A DNA stretch of 64,000 nt from Bin87 sp965221295 (lineage in GTDB: Bacteria > Chloroflexota > Dehalococcoidia > Lucifugimonadales > UBA3495): assembly GCA_965221295.1 (NCBI GenBank), contig OZ244879.1:1798001-1862000 (forward strand), given 5' to 3'. Positions 36,802-44,948 of the stretch are shown here, piece after piece. The position numbers and the translations under genes were made by a program. Under the pieces are notes generated by a model, which did not search any database, was not told the origin of the DNA, and worked only from the letters and a program-made list of their open reading frames with translations. Each line of letters opens with the position of its first letter. The stretch's first letter is position 1.

Positions 36802-37836
36802 TTACGCGGTGATGTCGGCGAGGGCGCCGGTATCCAGGTCGAGGGAAACGACGGTGGTGGTGAGCCGCTCCCGGTAGACTTCCTTGTCCTCGGTTTCCTC
36901 AGCCAGGACCATCTCCTTGCTGGTGCGGCCCTTGACCAGGACCCGCTGGCCGTCGGACTCCAGGACCAGGTTGTCGAGGAAGCCCGCCGCCACCAGCATG
37001 GCCAGGTGTCCCCTGCGCAGGGGCATCAGCGGGCGGGTTCGGGCGTTGGCCACCGGCCAGAGGGCGTCGGTAATCTCACGGCTGGCCCACAGGCCGGAGC
37101 GCCGGGCCTCGTTGGCCGCCGCCACCGGATCCACCGAGCGGGTGGCGAAGAGGATGTCTCCGGCCGCACTTGTCGGCGGGCGGTACATGGGGTAGGTCTG
37201 GCGGGCCAGCGGCTCCGGCCCGACCTCGGCCCACGTCAGCAGTTGCGCCTCGGCAGGAGCGTCGGGGATGGGTTCGGACTTCCGGCAGCCCAGCAGAACC
37301 ACCTGGTCGAAGACCTCCCGCTCCGGTTCGGGGAAGGCCCAGCACCGCAGCCGCCCGTAGTGGGACGACAGGTAGCGGGCCGATACCGCCAGCCGGGTAC
37401 GCGGTACGATGAAGACCAGGACGCCGCCATCGCCGAGATAGCGGGTGCAGTGGATCAGGAAGGCGTGCTCCACCCGCTTGTCCTCCTTGTCCCAGTCATA
37501 AGGTGGATTCAGATAGAGCAGGCCGAAGGCGCCGTTGGCGATGGAGGTCTGGAACAGGTCCACCGCCAGGGTGTGGTCGAGCAGTTCCTGGGCGGCCTCG
37601 GCCCGGTCCCGGTGCAGTTCCACGCCGTAGGTCTCGATGGGAACCGTGTTCCGGCCGGCCAAGTCCCCGACCAGTCTGGCCAGGGCGTCGCCGCCACCGC
37701 AGCAGGGGTCGAGGACCCGCAGGGTTTCGTTGCGGCGGTTGTGGGCGTAGGGGGCGTCGATCAGGTCGGCCAGCAGGTCAACCACCCGGTCCGGCGTTGG
37801 ATAGTAGCCGCCCTTGGCTTGTGCTGCGAGTCTCAT
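36802..37836 (-). CDS. SAM-dependent DNA methyltransferase (DUF6094-like, NPPY)
   Basis: 344 residues. GGYYPTPDRVVDLLADLI precedes motif I VLDPCCGGGDALARL, and motif IV is LLYLNPPYDWD, the catalytic NPPY of N6-adenine methylases. The rest resembles the DUF6094 proteins often found on plasmids and integrative elements. It may protect element DNA from host restriction (family knowledge, not shown here). Its ATG overlaps the stop of the gene at 37833-38237 as ATGA. Confidence 0.8.
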   Translation of the reverse strand: MRLAAQAKGGYYPTPDRVVDLLADLIDAPYAHNRRNETLRVLDPCCGGGDALARLVGDLAGRNTVPIETYGVELHRDRAEAAQELLDHTLAVDLFQTSIANGAFGLLYLNPPYDWDKEDKRVEHAFLIHCTRYLGDGGVLVFIVPRTRLAVSARYLSSHYGRLRCWAFPEPEREVFDQVVLLGCRKSEPIPDAPAEAQLLTWAEVGPEPLARQTYPMYRPPTSAAGDILFATRSVDPVAAANEARRSGLWASREITDALWPVANARTRPLMPLRRGHLAMLVAAGFLDNLVLESDGQRVLVKGRTSKEMVLAEETEDKEVYRERLTTTVVSLDLDTGALADITA

Positions 37837-38237
37837 GGCAAGTCTCCTTTAGTGTTGTTGTTGCTGACGCCGACCACCTCTCCGACGGCCAGGGTCCGGT
37901 GGTAGCACATCACCTGCCCCGTCCCCATGGCCTCGGCGCAGGCGGCGCAGAAGAGGGTGATCAGCTCGGCGGACTTGGCCACGGTCACCCGCTTGACCAG
38001 GACGGAGCCGCCGTCGGCCAGGTCGTGGCGATACAGCTTCTGGCAGGCGTCGTCGATTTCGTACTGGGTCGCCGGCTGGTAGAAGTGGGGTTGGCCGGAG
38101 GACATCAGGTGGTGGGTTTCGTCATGCGGGCAGAAGCGGCAGGTTTCGCCGTCCAGGGAGAACCGCCGCCACGCCTCGCTGTTGCGCTGGCCGCGCCGCT
38201 TGTTGCGCCGCTTGGCCGGATTCAGGGTCCTGTCCAT
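37833..38237 (-). CDS. Small zinc-binding hypothetical protein
   Basis: 134 residues from ATG 38237, with AAGGAGG upstream. The N-terminus is very basic (NPAKRRNKRRGQRN). CRFCPHDETHH and FCAACAEAMG each offer paired cysteines/histidines, so one zinc site is likely. It overlaps the methyltransferase start and lies five bases from the preceding gene. Family unknown; nucleic-acid binding is plausible. Confidence 0.6.
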   Translation of the reverse strand: MDRTLNPAKRRNKRRGQRNSEAWRRFSLDGETCRFCPHDETHHLMSSGQPHFYQPATQYEIDDACQKLYRHDLADGGSVLVKRVTVAKSAELITLFCAACAEAMGTGQVMCYHRTLAVGEVVGVSNNNTKGDLP

Positions 38238-38241
38238 GTCG

Positions 38242-38895
38242 TTACACCTCCTTATCTTCTTCGGATATGGTGAGCCGTCCCGCCGCCACCGCTTGGGAGA
38301 TGTCCTCGCGCAGCCACTCGGCGTTGGGCTGACAGCGGTAGGCGGTGATGCCCGATGCCTGAAGGGGCGTGATGGTTCCGTCGCGCAGGCCCTTTCGCCA
38401 GAGCCAGTCGGCCCAAGAGTGGTGCAGGGGCAACGGGCTCCGCCGATCCAGGAAGCGGTGGTAAAGACTGGGGGCGGCCTCTTCGTCGGGAGCCAGCAGC
38501 AGGAACGAATCCCGCTCGAAAGCGAACTCGGCCATGCGGGTGTACACCAGCGCGTGCCAGCCGCCACTAGCAGGCAGCCGCGACAGCTTGGTGGTCCAGG
38601 TGCCGATGGTCTCGTAGGGGATCACGCACCGCTGGTAGCCGCCGGACAGGGCCATGCCGTCGGCGCCCTTGATGAGGTGCGCGGTCTCCGGCGGCTGCTT
38701 CAGCAGCGACGCCCAGATCGCCTTGAGCGCGGTCTGGGAACCGACCATGGACAGGAACCACAGCGTCTCGTTATCGGCGTCGCGGGCGAAGGCGTCGGCG
38801 GTGGCCGAGAAACCACCTGCGCTGATGGTGTACAGGTCCGGCCCGGCGTCGATGTCCACCGCCGGAGCATCGGGGTTGAGAGTAGGGGCAAGCAT
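38242..38895 (-). CDS. Hypothetical protein of the integrative element
   Basis: 217 residues from ATG 38895, preceded by AAGGAGA. It is soluble, with no recognised motif; conserved-looking features are aromatic clusters (WHALVYTRMAEFAFERD, HHSWADWLWRKG). Tight spacing (five bases) to the zinc protein shows co-transcription. Position in a replication/processing module suggests a helper role; no function can be assigned. Confidence 0.6.
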   Translation of the reverse strand: MLAPTLNPDAPAVDIDAGPDLYTISAGGFSATADAFARDADNETLWFLSMVGSQTALKAIWASLLKQPPETAHLIKGADGMALSGGYQRCVIPYETIGTWTTKLSRLPASGGWHALVYTRMAEFAFERDSFLLLAPDEEAAPSLYHRFLDRRSPLPLHHSWADWLWRKGLRDGTITPLQASGITAYRCQPNAEWLREDISQAVAAGRLTISEEDKEV

Positions 38896-38991
38896 GGGTT
38901 GTCTCCTTTCAGGTTGGGATTGGGATTGACGGGCGCGGGACAGTTGCCCCGCGTGAAGCCGGACGGCGCCGAGCCATCCGGTCAAGGCCGC

Positions 38992-39519
38992 TCAGGAGAT
39001 GACGCCCCGTTCCTTGAGGCTGGCGAAGCGGCTGTTGTTTCCGATGACCACGTGGTCCAGCAGGTCGATGCCCAGGAGCTTGGCGGCGTCGGCCAGGTCG
39101 CGGGTGATGGCAATGTCCTCGGGGCTTGGCGTCGGGTCGCCGGAGGGGTGGTTGTGGACCACGATGATGCTGGGGACGAAATCCACCACGGCGGGGCGCA
39201 GGACTTCCGCCGGCCTGACCACCGAGGACTGGACGTTGCCCTGGTAGATGACCCGCTGGCCGACGACGCGGTTGCGGGTGTCCAGCAGCAGGACGCGGAG
39301 TTGCTCCTGGGCCAGCTCCGACATCTCCGTTCCCAGCAGGGTGAAGACGTCGGCGGGGCAGCTGATGGCGGGAGCGTCAGCAGGGCGTTCGGGCTGGAGG
39401 TTCACCTGGTAGCGGGAGGCCAACTCGCCCAGCAGGGTCAGGTTGGAGCGCAGTGCCTCCAGCACGGCCTCGGCTTCGGGGGAGGGTTCGGGTTTGGCGT
39501 TCTTGCGTTTGGCGGGCAT
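38992..39519 (-). CDS. radC: RadC-like JAB/MPN metalloprotease-fold protein
   Basis: 175 residues. VVHNHPSGDPTPSPEDIAIT is the JAMM zinc site (HxH…SxxD) of RadC. The usual N-terminal HhH part is replaced by a short lysine-rich region. RadC homologues are common on integrative elements and phages; their biochemical role is unsettled. The ATG has AAGGAGAAG upstream. A long hairpin lies upstream of the gene (39563-39597). Confidence 0.85.
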   Translation of the reverse strand: MPAKRKNAKPEPSPEAEAVLEALRSNLTLLGELASRYQVNLQPERPADAPAISCPADVFTLLGTEMSELAQEQLRVLLLDTRNRVVGQRVIYQGNVQSSVVRPAEVLRPAVVDFVPSIIVVHNHPSGDPTPSPEDIAITRDLADAAKLLGIDLLDHVVIGNNSRFASLKERGVIS

Positions 39520-39562
39520 GAGTCTTCTCCTTGGGTAGGGATGGGTGTCTTGAAAAGGAGAG

Positions 39563-39597
39563 CGGGGCCGCTTCCCGATAGATGGGAAGCGGCCCCG
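39563..39597 (-). terminator. Intergenic hairpin, terminator-like
   Basis: Perfect 14-bp stem with a 7-base loop (GATAGAT), followed on the minus strand by CTCTCCTTTTC. It lies between ssb and radC. Confidence 0.6.
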
Positions 39598-39647
39598 TGT
39601 TGCGCCCGATGGTGGCGGGCGTCGGTATTCGGTTGTGAGAATTCCGG

Positions 39648-40025
39648 CTAGAAGGGGGAGGCGTCCTCGGTTTGAGCTGCCGTGCTATCGCCACCGCCGT
39701 TGCGGGGCGAGTCCAGGAACACCACCTCCTGGGCGTGAATCTCGGCGCGATACCGGCGATGGCCGTCGTCCCCCTCCCAGGAGTTCTGCGCCAGCCGACC
39801 CGACACGTACAGTCTCTGGCCCTTGCTCACGTACTGGTTGACGGCCTCGGCCAGCTTGTCCCAGCAGACCACGCTGTGCCAGTCGGTGGCGGACTCTCCG
39901 TTCCTGCGCACCCGCTCGGTGGCCAGGCGCAGGTGGGTGACGGCCATGCCGGCCTGGGTGTAGCGCATCTCCGGGTCGGCGGCCAGCCGTCCCAGCAGTT
40001 CCACGCGGTTGATGCTCTTCGCCAT
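39648..40025 (-). CDS. ssb: Single-stranded DNA-binding protein
   Basis: 125 residues. INRVELLGRLAADPEMRYT, THLRLATERVRRN, TDWHSVVCWDKLAE and QRLYVSGRLA follow the SSB OB-fold. The C-terminal tip EDASPF keeps the acidic-PF motif that recruits repair and replication partners. The flexible tail is short compared with chromosomal SSBs, as is common for plasmid and phage versions. Its neighbours (Rad52-like protein, nuclease, primase) indicate a recombination/replication set. Confidence 0.95.
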   Translation of the reverse strand: MAKSINRVELLGRLAADPEMRYTQAGMAVTHLRLATERVRRNGESATDWHSVVCWDKLAEAVNQYVSKGQRLYVSGRLAQNSWEGDDGHRRYRAEIHAQEVVFLDSPRNGGGDSTAAQTEDASPF

Positions 40026-40070
40026 GTTGGTTCCTCCAAGACTTTGATGGTGATTTGGGAATAGAAGCGT

Positions 40071-40098
40071 GGCCGCACCCTCTCAATAAGGTGCGGCC
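40071..40098 (-). terminator. Intergenic hairpin, terminator-like
   Basis: Nine-bp stem GGCCGCACC/GGTGCGGCC with a 10-base loop, between the nuclease gene and ssb. The minus-strand T-tract is weak (CTTCTATT). Confidence 0.5.
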
Positions 40099-40144
40099 CC
40101 GTGCTGCGCCCCGTGACTTGGAGCGTCGTGGTTGGAGTGTAGGT

Positions 40145-41203
40145 CTAGCTAACCCGCAGGTATTCCGAGACCTTTTCGGTGACGATCTCGGCGCGGGCCT
40201 GGGGGTCGAGCAGGGCGTTGAGCTGCTTGTGGTCCACCGAGTAGCGGGTGGCCTTGACCATGCCGATGGTGCGGGTCTTTTCCCGGCCCTCCAGCTTGGA
40301 CTTGTCCGTACCCTGCTGCGTCAGCCATGCCCGCAGGGTGTCGGTTACCCACCGCTTCTCGTCCTCGAATTCGCGGATGGTGTCCTGCAACTCCTCGTAC
40401 TCCCGCAGGGCCTCCCGTGCCTCCTCATCGCTGACCGGCGCCGGTGTGTCGGCGGTCGAATCCATCGGTTCCGGTTCTATGGAGGCGTCGCCGGGATTGC
40501 AGGCGTTCAGGAAGGGACACCGTTTACACCGCCAGTCGCTGGCGTCGAAGTCGCGCTCCGGCAGGACGCTGGGGTCAGGACCGTACAGGGCATGGTGATT
40601 GGCCAAGACTTCCAGCCGGTCGGAGGCGTCCCGCCAGGCCCGTTCCAGCCGGCGGGCCGGGATCACCTCGTAGTCCCAGGCCCGGTTGCCGGTGTCAAGC
40701 GCCGCGATCACGGCGTCCCGCATTTCGCCGTAGACGCCCAGGGTGTAGGCGGCGGCCTGCCAGACCGACTCGGGATGGCTGCGCTCCGCGCCCAGAACCT
40801 GCCACCGCTTGAATGCCTCCGGCCCACGGGTCTTGACCTCAATGACGGCCTCGCCGCCAAACAGGGGCAGCGTCCCGGTGGCGTCGGGATGGCCGGTGAC
40901 TGTCAGGTTGGGCGCGAGTTCCAGCGATACCTGTAGGGGACGGGCAGAGTCGGCGGGGGTGATGTCCCAACCGGCCCGTTGCATCGCCCGCAGGACGACG
41001 GGCTCCAGGGCGTTGCCCGCTTCCATGATGGTCAGGGATTCGTCGGAAACGGGGTTGGTTATGGCCTGTCCGGTGGCGGTGTACCAGAGGGCGCGGCGGC
41101 AGTGGCCCAGGGCCGAGGCCCGGACCTCCAGGTTGCCGTCGGCGTCGAAGCTCGCAGCGGGCCGCGAGTAGGCGTCGGTCCTGATTTCCATGGTCGTGGT
41201 CAT
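40145..41203 (-). CDS. PD-(D/E)XK nuclease (RecB/YqaJ/Cas4-like)
   Basis: 352 residues from ATG 41203, with GAGGAGAAA upstream. The core is visible as SALGHCRRALWY, GHPDATGTLPLFGG (acidic residue), AVIEVKTRGP (ExK) and ESVWQAAAYTLG (QxxxY). The C-terminal CKRCPFLNACNP, with RALWY-type upstream context, suggests an iron-sulfur or zinc cluster as in Cas4/AddB-type nucleases, although fewer cysteines are visible here. Likely a DNA exonuclease paired with the Rad52-like annealing protein encoded just upstream, a phage-type recombination pair. Confidence 0.8.
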   Translation of the reverse strand: MTTTMEIRTDAYSRPAASFDADGNLEVRASALGHCRRALWYTATGQAITNPVSDESLTIMEAGNALEPVVLRAMQRAGWDITPADSARPLQVSLELAPNLTVTGHPDATGTLPLFGGEAVIEVKTRGPEAFKRWQVLGAERSHPESVWQAAAYTLGVYGEMRDAVIAALDTGNRAWDYEVIPARRLERAWRDASDRLEVLANHHALYGPDPSVLPERDFDASDWRCKRCPFLNACNPGDASIEPEPMDSTADTPAPVSDEEAREALREYEELQDTIREFEDEKRWVTDTLRAWLTQQGTDKSKLEGREKTRTIGMVKATRYSVDHKQLNALLDPQARAEIVTEKVSEYLRVS

Positions 41204-41247
41204 TTCGTTTCTCCTCGTGTTGGATTGGTTGATTGGTGAACGAAAAG

Positions 41248-41279
41248 CGGGGCAGCCTCCCAAATCGGAGACTGCCCCG
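41248..41279 (-). terminator. Intergenic hairpin, terminator-like
   Basis: Thirteen-bp stem with one mismatch (CGGGGCAG.CTCC with GGAG.CTGCCCCG) and a 6-base loop, followed on the minus strand by CTTTTCGTT. Confidence 0.6.
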
Positions 41280-41305
41280 TGTTGCCAGAGTCCTGGTCTA
41301 GGTCG

Positions 41306-41641
41306 CTAGGTTGTTGTGGTCTTCACCTCCTTGCTGGGTTGCTGCAGGTAGGGAATCGCCGGGGCGTAGCGGTGGAAGAAGCGGGCGATCTCAATGGCGT
41401 GTTCCCGCTCCCAGTCCTCGGCCAGGCCCAGCAGAACCCGGACGATGGGTTCCTCACAGTCCTCCTCGGCGAATCTGGCGTTCATCAGCGTGTGCCGGAC
41501 TTCGGCAGGCAGTTCCGCCCACCGCTCTTCGCTGAGCTTCAGCCCGCCGTGGCTGGGGGTGAAGACCCTCCAGATGCCCTCGCCCAGTTCCTCAATGTGA
41601 TCGGTCCAACCCCAAGGTGTGTGGATGGTGGTTTCGTTCAT
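41306..41641 (-). CDS. DUF7007-like small protein
   Basis: 111 residues. TPWGWTDHIEELGEGIWRV, FTPSHGGLKLS, and then FAEEDCEEPIVRV resemble the DUF7007 proteins of mobile elements (TPxG…GI..v.TpSHGG…EEDC). The role is unknown; they accompany DNA-processing genes on elements. It ends in a Thr run, followed by a terminator-like hairpin. Confidence 0.6.
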   Translation of the reverse strand: MNETTIHTPWGWTDHIEELGEGIWRVFTPSHGGLKLSEERWAELPAEVRHTLMNARFAEEDCEEPIVRVLLGLAEDWEREHAIEIARFFHRYAPAIPYLQQPSKEVKTTTT

Positions 41642-41658
41642 ATAGGTGCCCTCCTTGT

Positions 41659-42453
41659 TTAGTAGTCGTTGGTTCCGCCGTTCTTGGCTGCCTCAACCTT
41701 GCGAGCAGCGGCATCCACCAGGGGCTTGAGATCGGCGCCGGTGAGGTCGTCCAGGTCCTTGCCCGTCTGCTTCCTCACGGCGGCCCGCACCTGGTCTTCG
41801 TCGAAGCCCTGAGCCGCGCCCAACTCGATGAGCTTTGAGCGGAGCTGCTGGAGGTAGCCGTCGTCCGGTTCCGGCGGGGCCTGCCGTAGCGGATTGCTGG
41901 CCGCTTGCGACCTAGCCCTTGCGCTACCCGCAGGCTGGTCAGCGTAGAGGCCGTTGCCGAAGCGTTGGCCGAAGGTTCGCAAGGCCCGCTTCAGGCCGTC
42001 GGTCACCGCGCCCTTGGCGGCGGTTTCATGGCCCTCCGGCGTGTCCTCGGCGACGATGTGGAACCCCAGGTCGGTCCGAGCCGGAGCGCCGTTGACGCTG
42101 ACCCGCACCGGCGCGGAGTAGGCGAAGGAGACCTTCACCTCGCCGGTCTTGGCGTTGACGCTCTCGATGCGACGCAGGGTGACGTCGCCGGCCAGCTCGT
42201 AGCCCCAGCCGCCGAAGCCGAAGATGGCGTTGGCCTGGTCGATGACGGTGTGCCCTTCCAGGTAGTCGTAGCTGCGACCGCCCCGTCCCTTGCGCTGAGA
42301 AACCAGCGCCGGGTCCAGGGGCTGCCTCAACTCGTTGACCACCACGGGGGCCAGGCCGTCCCAGAGGAGGTCGTGGCCGAGACTGGCCGAGTGGCCGTTG
42401 CCGTTGGAATAAGCCCCGTTGGAATGATGTCCGTTGCCATTGGTCGTTGACAT
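41659..42453 (-). CDS. Rad52-family single-strand annealing protein
   Basis: 264 residues. After a Gly/Asn-rich N-terminus come KGRGGRSYDYLEGHTVIDQA, IFGFGGWGYEL and ETAAKGAVTDGLKRALRTFG with FGNGLY, the core of Rad52/22-type proteins (conserved in phage and plasmid annealing proteins). It should bind ssDNA, anneal complementary strands and pair with the nuclease encoded at 40145-41203. The C-terminal tail (about 180-264) includes a helical region of unknown role. Confidence 0.85.
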   Translation of the reverse strand: MSTTNGNGHHSNGAYSNGNGHSASLGHDLLWDGLAPVVVNELRQPLDPALVSQRKGRGGRSYDYLEGHTVIDQANAIFGFGGWGYELAGDVTLRRIESVNAKTGEVKVSFAYSAPVRVSVNGAPARTDLGFHIVAEDTPEGHETAAKGAVTDGLKRALRTFGQRFGNGLYADQPAGSARARSQAASNPLRQAPPEPDDGYLQQLRSKLIELGAAQGFDEDQVRAAVRKQTGKDLDDLTGADLKPLVDAAARKVEAAKNGGTNDY

Positions 42454-42565
42454 GATTCTTCTCCTTTGAGAGTGAGAATGATGGATGTTCGTTGCGACTT
42501 CCGTGAGGAAAGCCGTATGCGGGGTCTGCAGGCCCCGTCGAGGGAACCGCTTTGGGAAAAGCGAA

Positions 42566-42587
42566 GGCCCGCCGGCTGGGGCGGGCC
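42566..42587 (-). terminator. Intergenic hairpin, terminator-like
   Basis: Eight-bp stem GGCCCGCC/GGCGGGCC with a 6-base loop, followed on the minus strand by TTCGCTTTT, between the primase gene and the Rad52-like gene. Confidence 0.55.
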
Positions 42588-42611
42588 AGTATGGAAAGGA
42601 TGTGGACGAGA

Positions 42612-43670
42612 TTACCGGACGGTACGGGCAGCCCGGACCAGCATCCCTCGGAAGAGACGCTGGCCTTCGGTCCGAGTTGCAAGCTCGCCCACATCGCAGA
42701 CGCCATCGAGCAGGCGAACCACGGCGGCCCGGTTGCCCAAGATGTCTTTGAGAATCCTGGCCGCCGACTTCCCCGCTTCATCGTTGTCGAAGGCGAGGAA
42801 GACCCGAGGGCCGCCCCGCAACGACTCCGCCACCTTCTCCAATCCCTGTGTGCCCAGCGCGGCGATGGCCGGATAGCCCCAGGCCGCCAGGGTCAGGTAG
42901 TCGAAGACACCCTCGGTCAGGATCACCCAAGACGGCGCCGGGCCGAGCCGTCCCAATCCCAGCAGGGGTTTGGGACCCGGTAGGGCCTGAAACCGAGGCT
43001 TGGCGTCGGGCGCGATTGCCCTTCCGACCATCCAACGCGCCAGACCGAAGGCCATGTCCCGAACCACCACCATGCCCGCGAACCGCTCCGAACCGCCATC
43101 GGTGAACAGTCCGGAGTACCGCTGGCGGTCGCAGTCGAACCCCTGTGCTTGCACATGCTCCCGCAGTCCATGACCAGTCGCGTAGCCCAGTCCCAAACGC
43201 CGGGCGGCGTCGGCGCCGATACCGCGAGACGCCAGGTAGTCCTGCGCCTCCCGGCTGGAGGCCAGCTGCCCAGCGTAGAAGCGCACCGCCGCTGTCGACA
43301 GCGCAGGGTCCCGGACCGGAAGGGTTGCGGAAGCCGGTTGCCCGCTTCCTACGGGACTACGTACTGGCTGGACAACATTCCTGTCGCCCTCCAACCGACG
43401 CATCGCTTCGGGCAATGTGAGTTGCTCCATGCGTCTCACGAAGTCCAAGACGTCGCCGCCAGTCCCGCAGCCGAAGCAGTAGAACCTTTGCGAGTCGCCG
43501 TACACCGTGAAGCTGCCCTCGGCTTCGTCGTGAAACGGGCAGACACCCTGACGCACCCGTCCCTTGCCGTGCAGCATTACGCCGGACGCCTCCACCACAT
43601 CGGCCAGAGGATGCCTAGCCTTGAGCGCAGGGATGTCCACCCGGTCCGTGGTCGCTGTTGCTGTTGCCAT
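42612..43670 (-). CDS. DnaG-type primase: CHC2 zinc finger plus TOPRIM
   Basis: 352 residues from ATG 43670, with AAGGAGG upstream. The N-terminal CPFHDEAEGSFTVYG and FYCFGCGTGGDVLDF form the CHC2 zinc finger; the C-terminal half has a TOPRIM domain: ILTEGVFDYLTLAAWG (catalytic Glu) and VFLAFDNDEAGKSAA (DxD). It is shorter than cellular DnaG (~600 residues) and lacks the DnaB-binding C-terminus, as in many plasmid or phage primases. It probably primes replication of the element. Confidence 0.9.
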   Translation of the reverse strand: MATATATTDRVDIPALKARHPLADVVEASGVMLHGKGRVRQGVCPFHDEAEGSFTVYGDSQRFYCFGCGTGGDVLDFVRRMEQLTLPEAMRRLEGDRNVVQPVRSPVGSGQPASATLPVRDPALSTAAVRFYAGQLASSREAQDYLASRGIGADAARRLGLGYATGHGLREHVQAQGFDCDRQRYSGLFTDGGSERFAGMVVVRDMAFGLARWMVGRAIAPDAKPRFQALPGPKPLLGLGRLGPAPSWVILTEGVFDYLTLAAWGYPAIAALGTQGLEKVAESLRGGPRVFLAFDNDEAGKSAARILKDILGNRAAVVRLLDGVCDVGELATRTEGQRLFRGMLVRAARTVR

Positions 43671-43674
43671 GTTG

Positions 43675-44148
43675 TCACTCACCTCCTTGCACTTGACTTG
43701 CCATTGGTTTCAATCCCCGAAGGCTGCGGCGGGAAACCACCGTGCCAACTGGCCAGCGCATCCCCAGGGCCGCTACCACTTCGAGTGTCTCGCCGTCTTG
43801 CCGGTCCACCAGAGCCGCGGCCCGCGCCAGGCCCTGCCGGTACACCAGCACGTCCATGTCAGGGAACCTCCGTCGTAACAGACCCGTCCACTCGGTGTAG
43901 AGCCACTGGGCCTCGGACTCGTAAGCGGCGCCGGTGTCAGCACCGCCCAGCACGGCCAACGCCCCGTCGAGATCACCAGCCTGCCTTAGCTTCCGAGCTT
44001 CGTGGATGGTCCGGGCAACGCGGCGCCCCGCAGCGTCGTGGGTAGCCTCAGCGCCGAGCAACGCCGCCAGCAGCCGGTCAACTAACTCCTCCAGCGTGGG
44101 CCGAACCGCCATAGTCGTCGCGGTGTTGTCCAATGTCGCCGTTGTCAT
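43675..44148 (-). CDS. Hypothetical protein preceding the primase
   Basis: 157 residues, mostly helical. The region TIHEARKLRQAGDLDGALAV resembles a TPR-like helical hairpin, and the C-terminal half (ALGMRWPVGTVVSRRSLRGL) may be a separate small fold. Its stop lies four bases before the primase ATG, and it is the promoter-proximal gene of this block. No family recognised; a primase accessory or adaptor is conceivable. Confidence 0.6.
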   Translation of the reverse strand: MTTATLDNTATTMAVRPTLEELVDRLLAALLGAEATHDAAGRRVARTIHEARKLRQAGDLDGALAVLGGADTGAAYESEAQWLYTEWTGLLRRRFPDMDVLVYRQGLARAAALVDRQDGETLEVVAALGMRWPVGTVVSRRSLRGLKPMASQVQGGE

Positions 44149-44948
44149 TCATCACCTCCTGATTCGTTGAGATTGGGATTGGATTGGGATAGCCAAAGAC
44201 GCACTCCGCCCCCGGTGGGATGCCAAGTGGGGAGCGGAAAGACAAGCGCCGCCGCGCCGGTGGCTAGACAGAGCTACCGGGCGACGGGCATGGGGAAGAA
44301 ACGCGGCCGGCGGGCGGTTAGGTCGCCAGTGGCCGCGTTGAAACTATGGCTACGACCGGGCTGCCTTCGTTGGTATCTGTCTTACACGCAGACGCGAAGG
44401 GCCGGTCGAACCTGGATGGGTGTTTCCTGCTTGAGGAGCACGAGAACGCCAAGGGTCAGGTCCGTCTCGGTGGTTTAGACCAGATCAGGTCGAGAACTAC
44501 GGGACGCCGTGGTGTTTCCGGTTGCTACCTCCTGGAGTTGCCTGCCGGCCCCGTCGGGTCGCAAGGCTGTGGGTCGCGTTTGCGAAGCCATTACCATGCT
44601 CCGCTGGACTGAATCACCGGCTGCGCGTGAAGGAAACGTCACTCCACGTTGGCAGCAATTCCCTCGCGGTCGCTCCGGGAAGAGAAAACTCAATCCTCTC
44701 GAAGCGGGTCCGGGCGCACAGGGATCACGCCCCCAGGTTTCTATGGCAGAGGAAACCTTAGGTAAAGCCAAACATCACAATCAAGTATCAGGGCCAGATC
44801 TGGCCTGTGCAAGCGGTTTTAGGAGCATTTGTCCAAAGTGTGTACACTTATCCGTCAACAATATGCCCCGAATGCGACAACAATCCGACACAATCCTTAA
44901 ACGGCCCGGCGCCGATCAACCGAGGCCCGCGTTTGAGGCTGGCTGGGG
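44149..44948. other. Gene-free 800-base region
   Basis: No frame here looks coding. It probably carries the promoter of the minus-strand module. Near 44838 is the palindrome GTGTACAC, related to the TGTACA boxes at 45914-46120. An origin or transfer origin is possible but nothing diagnostic was seen. Confidence 0.4.

Noticed and set aside
38182..39651. 489-residue plus-strand open frame
   Set aside because: It lies antisense to three real genes (hypothetical, RadC and the hairpin) and lacks any family pattern; GC-rich codon bias keeps the antisense frame open.
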